This document shows positions 16,693 through 24,383 of a stretch of DNA of 64,000 nt, piece by piece. The stretch spans positions 1-64,000 of the forward strand of contig NZ_JAUSSR010000019.1 of assembly GCF_030812475.1 (NCBI RefSeq), in the 5' to 3' direction. The stretch comes from Pseudomonas lini. GTDB taxonomy: Bacteria > Pseudomonadota > Gammaproteobacteria > Pseudomonadales > Pseudomonadaceae. Under the pieces are notes generated by a model. The model made no database searches. It saw only the letters and a program-made list of their open reading frames with translations, and was not told the origin of the DNA. The position numbers were made by a program, and so were the translations under genes. Numbering within the stretch: position 1 is the stretch's first letter; the number at the start of each line of letters is the position of its first letter.

Positions 16693-16882
16693 TTCGTTCA
16701 GAGGTCGATTTCCATCTAGCATCCGCCACTTTGGTTCTAAGTATCTAGTGGGTACTCTAGTGCGCGCCTGAGGGAGTGCCCTTGAAAAAAGACGGGGGGA
16801 AGAGAAATAAATCTGTCCCCGTTTCCGGTCGTCCCCGTTTCCGGTCCCCGTTTCCGTTCGTTTCCGTTGGTCCCTGTTTCCG
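16693..16882. repeat. Short CCCCGTTTCC-type repeats
   Basis: After GAGAAATAAATCTGTCCCCGTTTCC at about 16800 the decamer CCCCGTTTCC or close variants recur several times up to 16882 (GTCCCCGTTTCCGGT, CCCGTTTCCGTTCG, CCCTGTTTCCGC). A related block (ATTAAATCTGTCGCCGTTTCCGC) occurs at about 19482-19505. This AAATCTGTCCCC motif is often seen beside remnant mobile elements in gamma-proteobacteria (recalled). Confidence 0.6.
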
Positions 16883-17071
16883 CAATCTGAAGCGTTGGCG
16901 TTTCTTATCGCTGATAGGGGAGTTAAACAAAAGGAATTATGTGGAATAGCTTCTCAAAGTGCTATTTCAGAAATGCTCAATAATAAAAGAAAAATGACTG
17001 TATCTCAGATAAAGGGCTTTTCCGATTGCTTTAAGGTTCCGGTCGAGTTTTTTATGCACGGTGTAGTCTGA
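16883..17071 (+). pseudogene. 3' fragment of a HigA-like HTH antitoxin/regulator
   Basis: This is a 62-codon open stretch with no start codon, ending TGA at 17071. It reads QSEALAFLIADRGVKQKELCGIA...ISEMLNNKRKMTVSQIKGFSDCFKVPVEFF, which fits the C-terminal XRE helix-turn-helix of HigA-type antitoxins (EALxFLIxDRxLKQxxL...SExLNxKRxLTxxQIxxLxxxFxxPxxxF). The region is visibly AT-rich compared with its surroundings. The 5' end joins the CCCCGTTTCC repeats directly, suggesting a truncation at that junction. Confidence 0.65.
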
Positions 17072-17097
17072 TCGGCGTTTTTTGCTGATCCAGAAAA

Positions 17098-17124
17098 AAG
17101 GCGCGCTCTAGAGGGCGCGCCTTC
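17098..17124 (-). terminator. Terminator hairpin (duplicated copy)
   Basis: AAGGCGCGC-TCTAGAG-GGCGCGCCTT hairpin with a T6 run when read on the minus strand. The same hairpin follows the intact DUF2628 gene at 18822-18852. Confidence 0.8.
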
Positions 17125-17163
17125 CTTTTACCCGGCGAGATACATTTCGATCCCGCAAGTCCA

Positions 17164-17332
17164 TCAGACTATCTTCAACCCTTCAAACGGGTTCCACCCC
17201 TGCGAGCCTTTTTCCTGTTTCAGGTAACATGCATAGTTGGCGCTCAACCCATACATCAGTGCAAAGACGACGTTCAGGCCGCTGCCCAAGGCGTAGGGCA
17301 ATTCACGACCCAGGATTGGAAAAATCAACGAC
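17164..17332 (-). pseudogene. C-terminal fragment of a DUF2628 gene
   Basis: The minus strand encodes the last ~56 residues of the protein at 18890-19315 (...VVFALMYGLSANYACYLKQEKGSQGWNPFEGLKIV) with one or two changes. The N-terminal part is missing. It is a by-product of the direct repeat. Confidence 0.88.
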
Positions 17333-17376
17333 TAGTTTATTAGTTATCGCAATCGGCTGGCCCCCTGCTGCAGCGA

Positions 17377-17415
17377 ACGCTCCTCTCGACATCAGGATGG
17401 TTTCGAGAGGAGCGT
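17377..17415. terminator. Perfect 13-bp stem-loop downstream of pilA
   Basis: ACGCTCCTCTCGA and its exact inverse, separated by 13 bases, lie 70 bases after the pilin stop. There is no T-run on either side, so it may be a 3' stabilising hairpin or an imperfect terminator. Confidence 0.5.
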
Positions 17416-17486
17416 CACTGGTCTGTTGCGGACCTGCTTGACCCGTTATTGCTGTTCAACGTGCATAGTCGCTACTACTTGGCGCG

Positions 17487-17897
17487 TTATACTTTAGGGC
17501 AGCCTTTGCTGGCATACTTCGCATTACCACTGTATGTACAGGTCCACGCACCGGCGGCATCTCGCGACAAGATAACGTTACCAACTGCGGCAACGTTGTC
17601 CTTGATGGCGCAGGCGATGGTACCAACACCGGTGGCTGCCTGGGTGGTTGTTATAGTGCAGTTAGGAGTGCTGGCTTGCAGTCCGATTGCAGCCACCGTA
17701 ATGTTGGCCGCATTCCCTTCATTCACCATCACTTCGTACCCGGTTTTCCCCGGGGAAATCTCCGCTATTGCCGCGCCAACTTTGGCTTTGGCCACATAAT
17801 CCGAATAAGCCGGAATAGCGAATGTAGCCAGAATCCCAATGATCGCAACGACGATTAGGAGTTCGATGAGCGTAAAACCCTGTTGTGCAGATTTCAT
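17487..17897 (-). CDS. pilA: Type IV major pilin
   Basis: A 136-residue type IVa pilin. The short positive leader MKSAQQ-G is followed by the prepilin site G/F and helix FTLIELLIVVAIIGILATFAIPAYSDYVAKAKV, with E5 present. The C-terminal part is a beta domain with four Cys (PNC, TIAC, WTC, KGC), the last pair probably forming the D-loop. The leader would be removed and the Phe methylated by PilD. Unlike the usual arrangement the gene is not next to pilBCD; it stands alone with a Sel1 protein gene, inside the direct-repeat segment. A sigma-54 site lies upstream. The ribosome site is AAGGA about 10 bases before the ATG. Confidence 0.95.
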   Translation of the reverse strand: MKSAQQGFTLIELLIVVAIIGILATFAIPAYSDYVAKAKVGAAIAEISPGKTGYEVMVNEGNAANITVAAIGLQASTPNCTITTTQAATGVGTIACAIKDNVAAVGNVILSRDAAGAWTCTYSGNAKYASKGCPKV

Positions 17898-17952
17898 TCA
17901 GGACATCCTTTTAGTCAGTTTAACGGCAGAAACAGCGTTGCTGGTTTTTTTC

Positions 17953-17970
17953 AAGCAAGGGCTATGCCAG
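17953..17970 (-). promoter_or_regulatory. Sigma-54 promoter of pilA
   Basis: On the minus strand CTGGCATAGCCCTTGCTT gives GG and GC separated by exactly 10 bases, matching TGGCAC-N5-TTGC with one change. The predicted start would lie about 45 bases before the pilA ATG. P. aeruginosa pilA is RpoN/PilR dependent (established), which supports the call. Confidence 0.75.
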
Positions 17971-18058
17971 TCTCGGCGAGCAGCAATACCCCTGCAGAAT
18001 CCAACTTTGCGTTCAATTGAAAACAACCTGGCATAGGTTTGATTGTGCCTTTTTTGGG

Positions 18059-18086
18059 CAGTGGCACGACTTGGCTCGTGCCACTG
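18059..18086. terminator. Perfect 11-bp stem-loop after the Sel1 gene
   Basis: CAGTGGCACGA-CTTGGC-TCGTGCCACTG. It lies 14 bases after the Sel1 stop. The T-run is on the plus-strand 5' side, so terminator activity for the minus-strand gene is uncertain; it could equally be a protein-binding palindrome upstream of pilA. Confidence 0.5.
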
Positions 18087-18099
18087 AATGTCAGGACAT

Positions 18100-18570
18100 T
18101 CAATGTGATCCAGTGTTGGCAAACCGTAGAAGAGAGTTTATTTGCCCTCCGGCCACCACATGTCCGAAGGACGCCGCCTTTGCGATCCACATGATTCCAG
18201 TGACCTCATCTTTAGAGACGCCATTGCCGCAGATGAAGCAGTTGCCGAGATAGTGCATGGCATCAGGGTGCCCTTGATCGGCTGAAGCGCGCCACCAATA
18301 CAACGCGACTTCATGCTTTCCAAGTTCATCGAACATCTGGGCCAAATCGTTTTGCGCATCGGCGTTTCCCGCATCGGCCGAAATGATCAGATCAATGTCC
18401 TCATCGGTGAGTTGGACTGAAATGAAGGGAAGGACGTCATCCAGCGCAACCATCGTTCTTCCCCGATCACTGCCGGTACGGCCTACGACTTTGGCGGACA
18501 CTCTGCGCCACCAGGTTCGTTTGCTGTGCTCGCTCATGGCTATTGCTGAATCAAGACCTATCGATCGCAT
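18100..18570 (-). CDS. Sel1-like repeat protein
   Basis: A 156-residue protein with a polar N-terminus and about two Sel1/TPR-like repeats (AQNDLAQMFDELGKHEVALYWWRASADQGHPDAMHYLGNCF, then NGVSKDEVTGIMWIAKAASFGH). No signal peptide or transmembrane helix is seen. AAGGAG lies 5 bases before the ATG at 18570. It is co-oriented with and upstream of pilA, but pilA has its own promoter between them. Sel1 proteins usually serve as adaptors; a link to the pilin is only suggested by position. Confidence 0.8.
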   Translation of the reverse strand: MRSIGLDSAIAMSEHSKRTWWRRVSAKVVGRTGSDRGRTMVALDDVLPFISVQLTDEDIDLIISADAGNADAQNDLAQMFDELGKHEVALYWWRASADQGHPDAMHYLGNCFICGNGVSKDEVTGIMWIAKAASFGHVVAGGQINSLLRFANTGSH

Positions 18571-18818
18571 AATTTCTCCTTTGGGTTGAAACGGACATTA
18601 GCGATTGGTTGCAAGCAGTAACGGATTGAGACCCGCTCTGCCTAACAGAATTTCGTCTTGCAACAATAGGCTAGTTGTCGACGTTGGGGCGGCTTTGAAA
18701 TGAAATGGAAGCAATAATCCTGCCGATGCTTCAGCAGAGGGGGAATGCTGGTCATTAGGCTAGGCTAGCCAAGGAGCTCATGAATAGAGGGGCAACCGCA
18801 GTCGACGAGGCTCCAATT
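18571..18818. other. Intergenic region upstream of the Sel1 gene
   Basis: About 250 bases, ending at the second direct-repeat copy. No gene or RNA was recognised. Confidence 0.4.
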
Positions 18819-19058
18819 TGGAAAAAAGCGCGCTCTAGGGGGCGCGCCTTCCTTTTACCCAGCAGCATGCATTTCGTCCCACCCGTCCATCAGACTATCT
18901 TCAACCCTTCAAACGGGTTCCAGCCCTGCGAGCCTTTTTCCTGTTTCAGGTAATACGCATAGTTGGCGCTCAACCCATACATCAGTGCAAAGACGACGTT
19001 CAGGCCGCTGCCCAAGGCATAGGGCAATTCACGACCCAGGATTGTAAAAATCAGCGAC
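18819..19058. repeat. Direct repeat copy 2 (about 240 bp)
   Basis: The intact partner of 17092-17332. It covers the terminator hairpin (18822-18852, GCGCGCTCTAGGGGGCGCGC with a minus-strand T6) and the 3' third of the DUF2628 gene. Confidence 0.9.
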
Positions 19059-19315
19059 AGGCTGAAGCTGACGACGATGATGATCGCCAGCAGCGCCAGG
19101 TTCTTTTTCCACAGGCCAAGCACGAAAAGATAAATCGGTCCGAAGAAAATCGCGATGAAGTTCATATTGATCAGCATGCACTTGCGAGTCGTTAGCTGCT
19201 TGAGCGCCGAGCTGAAGTCGGGGGTTTTGGGGCTGCCGTGCTGATTGAAAAAAGCGAAACGCTCTTTCCATTTCGGGCTGGCATCGTGGTTTTGCAATTC
19301 GTCCGTGCTGCGCAT
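18890..19315 (-). CDS. DUF2628 domain membrane protein
   Basis: A 141-residue protein. An N-terminal cytoplasmic part (KERFAFFNQHGSP) is followed by hydrophobic segments at about residues 45-70 (MNFIAIFFGPIYLFVLGLW), 72-95 (ALLAIIIVVSFSLSLIFTI) and 100-122. The tail is WNPFEGLKIV. The WKxxFxxxxxN...R...NxxAxFFGPxYxFxLGLWKK pattern is the DUF2628 family, of unknown role. The start at 19315 has AAAGGACAG upstream; a longer frame reaches 19429 but lacks a ribosome site. The last third is duplicated at 17164-17332. Confidence 0.85.
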   Translation of the reverse strand: MRSTDELQNHDASPKWKERFAFFNQHGSPKTPDFSSALKQLTTRKCMLINMNFIAIFFGPIYLFVLGLWKKNLALLAIIIVVSFSLSLIFTILGRELPYALGSGLNVVFALMYGLSANYAYYLKQEKGSQGWNPFEGLKIV

Positions 19316-19671
19316 GTTCTGTCCTTTTTTGGGGTGCTGCTCGGTCGAGACACCGACCAGCTTTTTTGCAGGCTGCAGGTCAGTGACCCGTGTGGCGACT
19401 TGAGTCTCCGGCAGCGTAGTTGATTTCACAAGCCATTATGGTCAGCCGCGAGAAGGCATAGGGTCAGAGGGGGGACACATAAAAATTAAATCTGTCGCCG
19501 TTTCCGCACAATCAGAGCGCAAAACCTGCCATCCATTGGGGATGGTGCTGCTTTGCCATCGACTGCCTGCCAACACTGGATCGCCGACCGTCACAAACAG
19601 CACAAATAAACGTGAATTGTTAACGGCGCCCTGCTATTACCCTGTAACCACCTGAACGACGGAGCGCTGAC
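19316..19671. other. Intergenic region with a second GTTTCC motif block
   Basis: About 355 bases without a gene. At 19455-19505 the sequence GGGTCAGAGGGGGGACACATAAAAATTAAATCTGTCGCCGTTTCCGC is related to the block at 16790-16880. Otherwise it is the promoter region of the exported protein gene. Confidence 0.5.
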
Positions 19672-20079
19672 ATGTCGACTACCAAGAAGCTGGCCCTGAT
19701 GATTGCTGCGCTGTACTTCTCGAGCTTTGCCCAGGCCCGCGAGCTTGAGGTGGCCACGGGCGGGGCGACCGTGACCATCAATGGCATTACCTACACAGGG
19801 AAAAACATCAGCGTCGACGGCAACCGGGTGGTGGTCGATGGCGTCGAGCAGACTGTGCCAGTGACAGGTCCGGTGAGCGTCGTCGTGAACGGTAACCCCA
19901 CCTCGGTTGAAACGGCCGCTGGCAGGGTGCAGGTCACCGGCAATGTTGGCAGCGTCCGCACCATGAGCGGCCATGTCGAAAGTGGTGATATCAATGGCGA
20001 TGTCACTACCATGTCAGGCGATGTGAGTTGCAAGGTCCATAAGGGCGACACCAAAACAGTCTCCGGCAACATCAGGTAG
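19672..20079 (+). CDS. Small exported beta-rich protein
   Basis: A 135-residue protein with a signal peptide (MSTTKKLALMIAALYFSSFAQA-RE). The mature part is almost entirely short beta-strand units with recurring V-x-V-x-G-x-V and DGNR/NGNP turns. It ends in near-repeats TMSGHVESGDINGDVTTMSGDVSCKVHKGDTKTVSGNIR, resembling the strand-turn register of DUF4097-type or beta-solenoid proteins. GGAG lies 8 bases upstream of the ATG. The family is not recognised with confidence. A stem-loop follows at 20120-20139. It stands alone, so no context hint is available. Confidence 0.7.
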   Translation: MSTTKKLALMIAALYFSSFAQARELEVATGGATVTINGITYTGKNISVDGNRVVVDGVEQTVPVTGPVSVVVNGNPTSVETAAGRVQVTGNVGSVRTMSGHVESGDINGDVTTMSGDVSCKVHKGDTKTVSGNIR

Positions 20080-20119
20080 TCAGTGCCAATGGCCGATATC
20101 CTGAGGTAAACAGCCAGAT

Positions 20120-20139
20120 GGCACCTGTTTCCAGGTGCC
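20120..20139. terminator. Short stem-loop between convergent genes
   Basis: GGCACCTG-TTTC-CAGGTGCC lies between the exported-protein gene and the transketolase genes. The T-tail is poor, so it is a weak terminator candidate. Confidence 0.5.
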
Positions 20140-20152
20140 TTGAAACCTGCAG

Positions 20153-21175
20153 TTACAGCCAGGCTTTGATTTGCGTGCAAACCGCTTGGGTTGAAATGCC
20201 GTAGCGATCATGGAGTGTTGGCAGAGCCCCGGCATCAAGGAAGGCGTCCGGTAACGCTATTTGCCTGAAGGTTGGCGTCACGCCGTTGCGCAGCAGGACA
20301 GTGGCAACCGCCTCACCCAGTCCACCGATGATGGAGCTGTTTTCCGCGGTGACGACCAGTCGACCGGGTTTTCTGGCTTCAGCAAGAATGGTTTGCTCGT
20401 CCAGTGGTTTGATCGTCGGTACGTGCAGCACCGCAACGTCAACGCCATCTGCTTGCAGAGCCTTGGCCGCTTCCAAGGCGCGCATCGTCATCAAGCCCGT
20501 AGAGATGATCAAGACGTCGTTGCCGGTGCGCAGGGTTTTTGCCTTGCCGATCTCGAATTGGTAGCCGTACTCGTCCAGCACCAGGGGGACATTCCCGCGC
20601 AACAAGCGCATGTAAACCGGCCCTTGGTGAGCGGCGATGGCGGGCACTGCCTGTTCGATCTCGAGCGCGTCGCACGGGTCGACGATCATCAGGTTGGGCA
20701 TGGCGCGGAAGATCGCCAGGTCGTCCGTAGCCTGGTGGCTTGGGCCGTAGCCGGTGGTGAGGCCGGGCAAGCCGCAGACGATTTTGACGTTGAGGTTTTC
20801 CTCGGCAATCGCCATGCAGATGAAGTCATAGGCGCGGCGGGAGGCGAATACGGCATAGGTTGTGGCGAAGGGTACGAAGCCCTCACGGGCCATCCCCGCT
20901 GCCGCGCTCATCAACAACTGCTCGGCCATGCCCATCTGATAGAAACGATCCGGGTGAGCCTTGGCGAAAATGTGCAGGTCGGTGTACTTGGACAAGTCGG
21001 CGGACATGCCCACGATGTCTGAACGCTGATCCGCCAGCGCGGCTAATGCGTGGCCAAAAGGTGCTGAGCGGGTGGCCTGGCCTTCAGAGGCAATAGACGC
21101 GATCATCGCCGAGGTGGTCAGGCGCTTTTTAGGCGGCTCGATCATTGAAGTCGGAGTGTGGGTTGCGTTGCTCAT
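20153..21175 (-). CDS. Transketolase C-terminal half subunit
   Basis: A 340-residue protein equivalent to the pyrimidine-binding and C-terminal domains of transketolase. MGMAEQLLMSAAAGMAREGFVPFATTYAVFASRRAYD contains the Glu that activates thiamine diphosphate, followed by GLTTGYGPSHQATDDLAIFRAMPNL and a C-terminal domain with VTAENSSIIGGLGEAVA. Two-subunit transketolases are common in specialised catabolic operons. It is coupled to the N-terminal half by an ATGA overlap. Together with the MFS transporter and SDR genes upstream it suggests uptake and conversion of a sugar or sugar derivative; the substrate is unknown. Confidence 0.9.
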   Translation of the reverse strand: MSNATHTPTSMIEPPKKRLTTSAMIASIASEGQATRSAPFGHALAALADQRSDIVGMSADLSKYTDLHIFAKAHPDRFYQMGMAEQLLMSAAAGMAREGFVPFATTYAVFASRRAYDFICMAIAEENLNVKIVCGLPGLTTGYGPSHQATDDLAIFRAMPNLMIVDPCDALEIEQAVPAIAAHQGPVYMRLLRGNVPLVLDEYGYQFEIGKAKTLRTGNDVLIISTGLMTMRALEAAKALQADGVDVAVLHVPTIKPLDEQTILAEARKPGRLVVTAENSSIIGGLGEAVATVLLRNGVTPTFRQIALPDAFLDAGALPTLHDRYGISTQAVCTQIKAWL

Positions 21176-22020
21176 TGGTTTTTTCCTTCTTCAAGATTGC
21201 TCAGTGCCAGCTCCCATTCGTGCTCTTCCACACGGATGAAATGGGTCTTCTCGCGGTTTTCCAGGAAGGGCACACCTTTACCCATTTTGGTGTCGCAGAT
21301 GATGACTCGCGGTTGCGTGCCAGAATGGTGGCGCGCGGCATCGAACGCGGCGACCAGTGCTTCCAGATCATTGCCATCGATCCGTTGGGTGAACCAGCCA
21401 AACGCCTGCCAGCGATCGACGATCGGTTCGAACGAGAGGATTTCGCTGGAGTAGCCGTCGGCTTGCTGGTTGTTGACGTCGACGATGGCGATCAGGTTGT
21501 CGAGCTTCCAGTGCGAGGCCGACATCACCGCTTCCCAGGTCGACCCTTCGTTCAGTTCGCCGTCCGAGAGCAGGTTGTAGACGAAGGCCGTTGAACCTTT
21601 GCGTTTGAGGCCCAGGCAGGCACCGACCGCGATGCCCAGGCCCTGACCCAGCGAACCGCCGGTGATTTCCATGCCCGGGGTGTAGGTCGCCATGCCCGAC
21701 ATCGGCAGCCGGCTGTCATCCGATCCGTAGGTTTCCAGCTCATCGAGCGGGATGATTTCGGCTTCGATCAACGCGGCGTACAGCGCGATCGCGTAGTGGC
21801 CGATGGAGAGGTAGAAACGATCTCGCTCCTCCCACTCGGGGTTTTCCGGCCGGTAGTTCAGGGCGTGAAAGTAGGACACTGCCAGCAGGTCGGCGGCACC
21901 GAGGGCCTGGCCGACATAGCCCTGACCCTGGACTTGACCCATTTGCAGCGCGTGCCGACGAATGTTGTGGGCGCGCTGCACCAGGGTTTTGGATGTAGCG
22001 TATGAAGAATGAGTAGTCAT
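21172..22020 (-). CDS. Transketolase N-terminal half subunit
   Basis: A 282-residue thiamine-diphosphate-binding half. HNIRRHALQMGQVQGQGYVGQALGAADLLAV is the typical N-terminus. ThDP/metal motif is LLSDGELNEGSTWEAVMSASHWKLDNLIAIVDVNNQQADG (Ser-Asp-Gly in place of Gly-Asp-Gly). TPGMEITGGSLGQGLGIAVG and DTKMGKGVPFLENREKTHF are also family hallmarks. The ATG is at 22020. It follows the MFS gene by 17 bases and overlaps the C-half gene, so the order is SDR-MFS-tktN-tktC on the minus strand. Confidence 0.92.
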   Translation of the reverse strand: MTTHSSYATSKTLVQRAHNIRRHALQMGQVQGQGYVGQALGAADLLAVSYFHALNYRPENPEWEERDRFYLSIGHYAIALYAALIEAEIIPLDELETYGSDDSRLPMSGMATYTPGMEITGGSLGQGLGIAVGACLGLKRKGSTAFVYNLLSDGELNEGSTWEAVMSASHWKLDNLIAIVDVNNQQADGYSSEILSFEPIVDRWQAFGWFTQRIDGNDLEALVAAFDAARHHSGTQPRVIICDTKMGKGVPFLENREKTHFIRVEEHEWELALSNLEEGKNQ

Positions 22021-22037
22021 GCTAAAACTCCGTTGAA

Positions 22038-23336
22038 TCAACGATTGACCAGGGCGGCGGGAATGCGCAGTACCAACAGGGCTCCGCCTACCAGTACGCC
22101 GGTGATCAGGTACATGCCGATGGCACTGGAGCCGGTCAGGGTGGTGATCCAGCCAATCAGGTAAGGCGAGCAGAAGCCGGCGAGGTTGGCGAAGCTGTTG
22201 ACCGCCGCAATACCTGCGGCGGCAGACACGCCACCGAGCAACGTGGTGGGCAGCATCCAGAACATCGAGGTCGCGGACAGAATTCCGGAAGCGGCCAGGC
22301 AAAGACTCAGAATGGAGAGCGTCACATTTCCGCCCATCATTGCCGCCAGGGTCAGTCCGATGGCACCCGCGATCATCGGTATGATGAGGTGCCAGCGGCG
22401 CTCGCGATGTTTGTCGCCGCTGCGTCCGGCATACAGCATGGCCACAATTGCGCAGAGGTAGGGCAGGCTGGTCAGCACGCCGATTTTCATCGGGTCGGAC
22501 ACCCCTGCGTTACGCACCAGGGTCGGCAGCCAGAAGGTGATTGCGTACTGGCCCATCACGACACAGAAGTAGATGGCGGCGAGTAACCAGAGACGACGGT
22601 CGCGGATGAATTCACCTACAGAGGCGTGTATGACTTTTTTCTGGTCATCCTCGGCCAGCTCGCGGGCGATCAGTGCTTTTTCGTCGTCGTTGAGCCAGCT
22701 GGCTTGATGCACGCCATCCTTGAGATAGCTCAGCACCAGAAGTCCGACCACGACGGTGGGCACCGCTTCCAGCACGAACATCCACTGCCATCCCGCCCAG
22801 CCATGCATCCCTGCGAAGTGGGTCATGATCCAGCCGGAGAGGGGGCCTCCCACCATGCCCGACAACGGAATGGCGACAAACCACAACACGGTCATGCGAG
22901 CGCGACGGTAGGACGGAAACCAGTAGGTCAGGTACAACAACAGACCCGGCGCCAGGCCGGCTTCGGCAATGCCCAGCAGAAAGCGAAGGGCATAGAATTG
23001 CCAGGCGGTTTCGACGAAGGCGAACAGGGCGGAGACGATGCCCCAGGTGATCATGATGCGCGCGATCCAGACCCGCGCACCGACCTTGTGCAGGATGATG
23101 TTGCTAGGGACTTCGCAGAGAAAGTAGCCGATGAAGAACATGCCAGCGCCCAGCCCGTAGACCGTTTCGCTGAGCGCCAGATCGTTCATCATTTGCAGCT
23201 TGGCAAAGCCGACATTGACCCGATCCAGATAGGCGCACAGGTAGCACAGCATCAGGAACGGCATCAGGCGCCACGCGGTTTTCCGGTAGGCGTTGGAGCG
23301 CACGGTCGAAACCGCTTCGAGCGACAGGGTTGTCAT
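22038..23336 (-). CDS. MFS transporter, anion:cation symporter-like
   Basis: A 432-residue, 12-helix major facilitator. MLCYLCAYLDRVNVGFAKLQMMNDLALSETVYGLGAGMFFIGYFLCEVPSNIILHKVGARVWIARIMITWG is the N-terminal pattern of the ACS family (phthalate, tartrate and hexuronate-type transporters). Start chosen at MTTLSLEAVST. It lies 17 bases upstream of the split transketolase, so it is the likely importer of that pathway's substrate. Confidence 0.9.
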   Translation of the reverse strand: MTTLSLEAVSTVRSNAYRKTAWRLMPFLMLCYLCAYLDRVNVGFAKLQMMNDLALSETVYGLGAGMFFIGYFLCEVPSNIILHKVGARVWIARIMITWGIVSALFAFVETAWQFYALRFLLGIAEAGLAPGLLLYLTYWFPSYRRARMTVLWFVAIPLSGMVGGPLSGWIMTHFAGMHGWAGWQWMFVLEAVPTVVVGLLVLSYLKDGVHQASWLNDDEKALIARELAEDDQKKVIHASVGEFIRDRRLWLLAAIYFCVVMGQYAITFWLPTLVRNAGVSDPMKIGVLTSLPYLCAIVAMLYAGRSGDKHRERRWHLIIPMIAGAIGLTLAAMMGGNVTLSILSLCLAASGILSATSMFWMLPTTLLGGVSAAAGIAAVNSFANLAGFCSPYLIGWITTLTGSSAIGMYLITGVLVGGALLVLRIPAALVNR

Positions 23337-23436
23337 GATGGTCCGATCTCTTGTTTTTATTGACCGCCAGGCCATGAAGCCTGGCTGCGTCGTCGATCCA
23401 GAACCGCACGGGCCGCGCAGGCCCGCCCAGGTGTCA

Positions 23437-24186
23437 TCAGTGAATCAGCATGCCGCCGTTCACATCCAGCGTGATGCCAGTCAGATAAGAGGAAAGGTCG
23501 CTGGCCAGGAACAGGGCCGCGTTGGCGACGTCCTGCGCTTCACCGAGGCGGCCTAACGGAATGCCGTCGATGATCGCGTGGCGGCGTTCGTCCTGCATCA
23601 GGCCGCCGGTGATGTCGGTGTGAATCAAACCGGGGGCAATGGAGTTGACGCGAATCTTGTCCGGGCCCAGTTCCCGTGCCATGGCTTTACCCAGACCCAA
23701 CACGCCCGCTTTGGCGGCACTGTAATGCGGGCCACCGAAAATGCCGCCACCGCGCTGAGCCGAAACCGAAGACATGCACACGATGCTGCCGGAAGATTGT
23801 TGACGCATGGTCGGAATCACCGCCTGCGACATCAGCAAGGTGCCACGCAGACTGACGTCCAATACCTTGTCGTAGTCGGAAGGGCGGATGTCGAGGGTCT
23901 TGAGAGGTTGGGTGATACCAGCGTTGTTGACCAGAATGTCGATACGGCCGAAACGCTCGATTATTTTGACTACGGCCTGTTGAACTTGCGATTCGTCAGC
24001 GACGTTCGCCGCGAGACCGAGATGACCTTCACCCAGATATGCAGCAGCATCGCGTGCGGCGGATTCATCCAGATCGAGGATCACGACGCGAGCGCCTTGT
24101 TGCGCGAAGGTGGTCGCTGTAGCGCGGCCAATGCCACGTGCGGAGGCGGCACCGGTGATGATCGCGACTTTGCCTTGAAGAAGCAT
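23437..24186 (-). CDS. Short-chain dehydrogenase/reductase
   Basis: A 249-residue classical SDR. Nucleotide motif TGAASARGIGRA (an insertion within TGxxxGxG), DLDESAARD for cofactor choice (acidic, so NAD+ is favoured), NNAG, and catalytic Ser...Tyr-x3-Lys in SSVSAQ...PHYSAAKAG. The C-terminus LTGITLDVNGGMLIH is typical of FabG-like enzymes. Start at MLLQGKVAIITG. It is first gene of the SDR-MFS-transketolase set, divergent from the LysR gene. Substrate unknown; a polyol or hydroxy-acid is plausible. Confidence 0.9.
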   Translation of the reverse strand: MLLQGKVAIITGAASARGIGRATATTFAQQGARVVILDLDESAARDAAAYLGEGHLGLAANVADESQVQQAVVKIIERFGRIDILVNNAGITQPLKTLDIRPSDYDKVLDVSLRGTLLMSQAVIPTMRQQSSGSIVCMSSVSAQRGGGIFGGPHYSAAKAGVLGLGKAMARELGPDKIRVNSIAPGLIHTDITGGLMQDERRHAIIDGIPLGRLGEAQDVANAALFLASDLSSYLTGITLDVNGGMLIH

Positions 24187-24383
24187 GGAAGAGTACCTCT
24201 GATTGTTTTTATTTGGTCGACCCGCAATGAATCGAGGGCTCAGCTTGGTCCCCGGGCTTGCCTTGAGCAATAACGTGAATGTCACTCGATGCTGAAAAAA
24301 ATTCAGCACTCGCCAGTCGGGTTGTCGGGTGCTTGAATAGGAAGAACCCCGGCTCATGTCACTTGCAGCGGAATAACATAATC

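Larger units (their letters stand above)
17092..17332. repeat. Direct repeat copy 1 (about 240 bp), partner at 18819-19058
   Basis: Positions 17092-17332 match 18819-19058 with only scattered differences. The copy includes the GC-rich hairpin and the last ~56 codons of the DUF2628 gene. Offset is 1726-1727 bases. Similarity stops sharply after 17332. Confidence 0.9.

Noticed and set aside
20153..22020. Transketolase broken by a frameshift
   Set aside because: The two frames overlap as ATGA with a proper start, and each half is a complete domain set as in known two-subunit transketolases.
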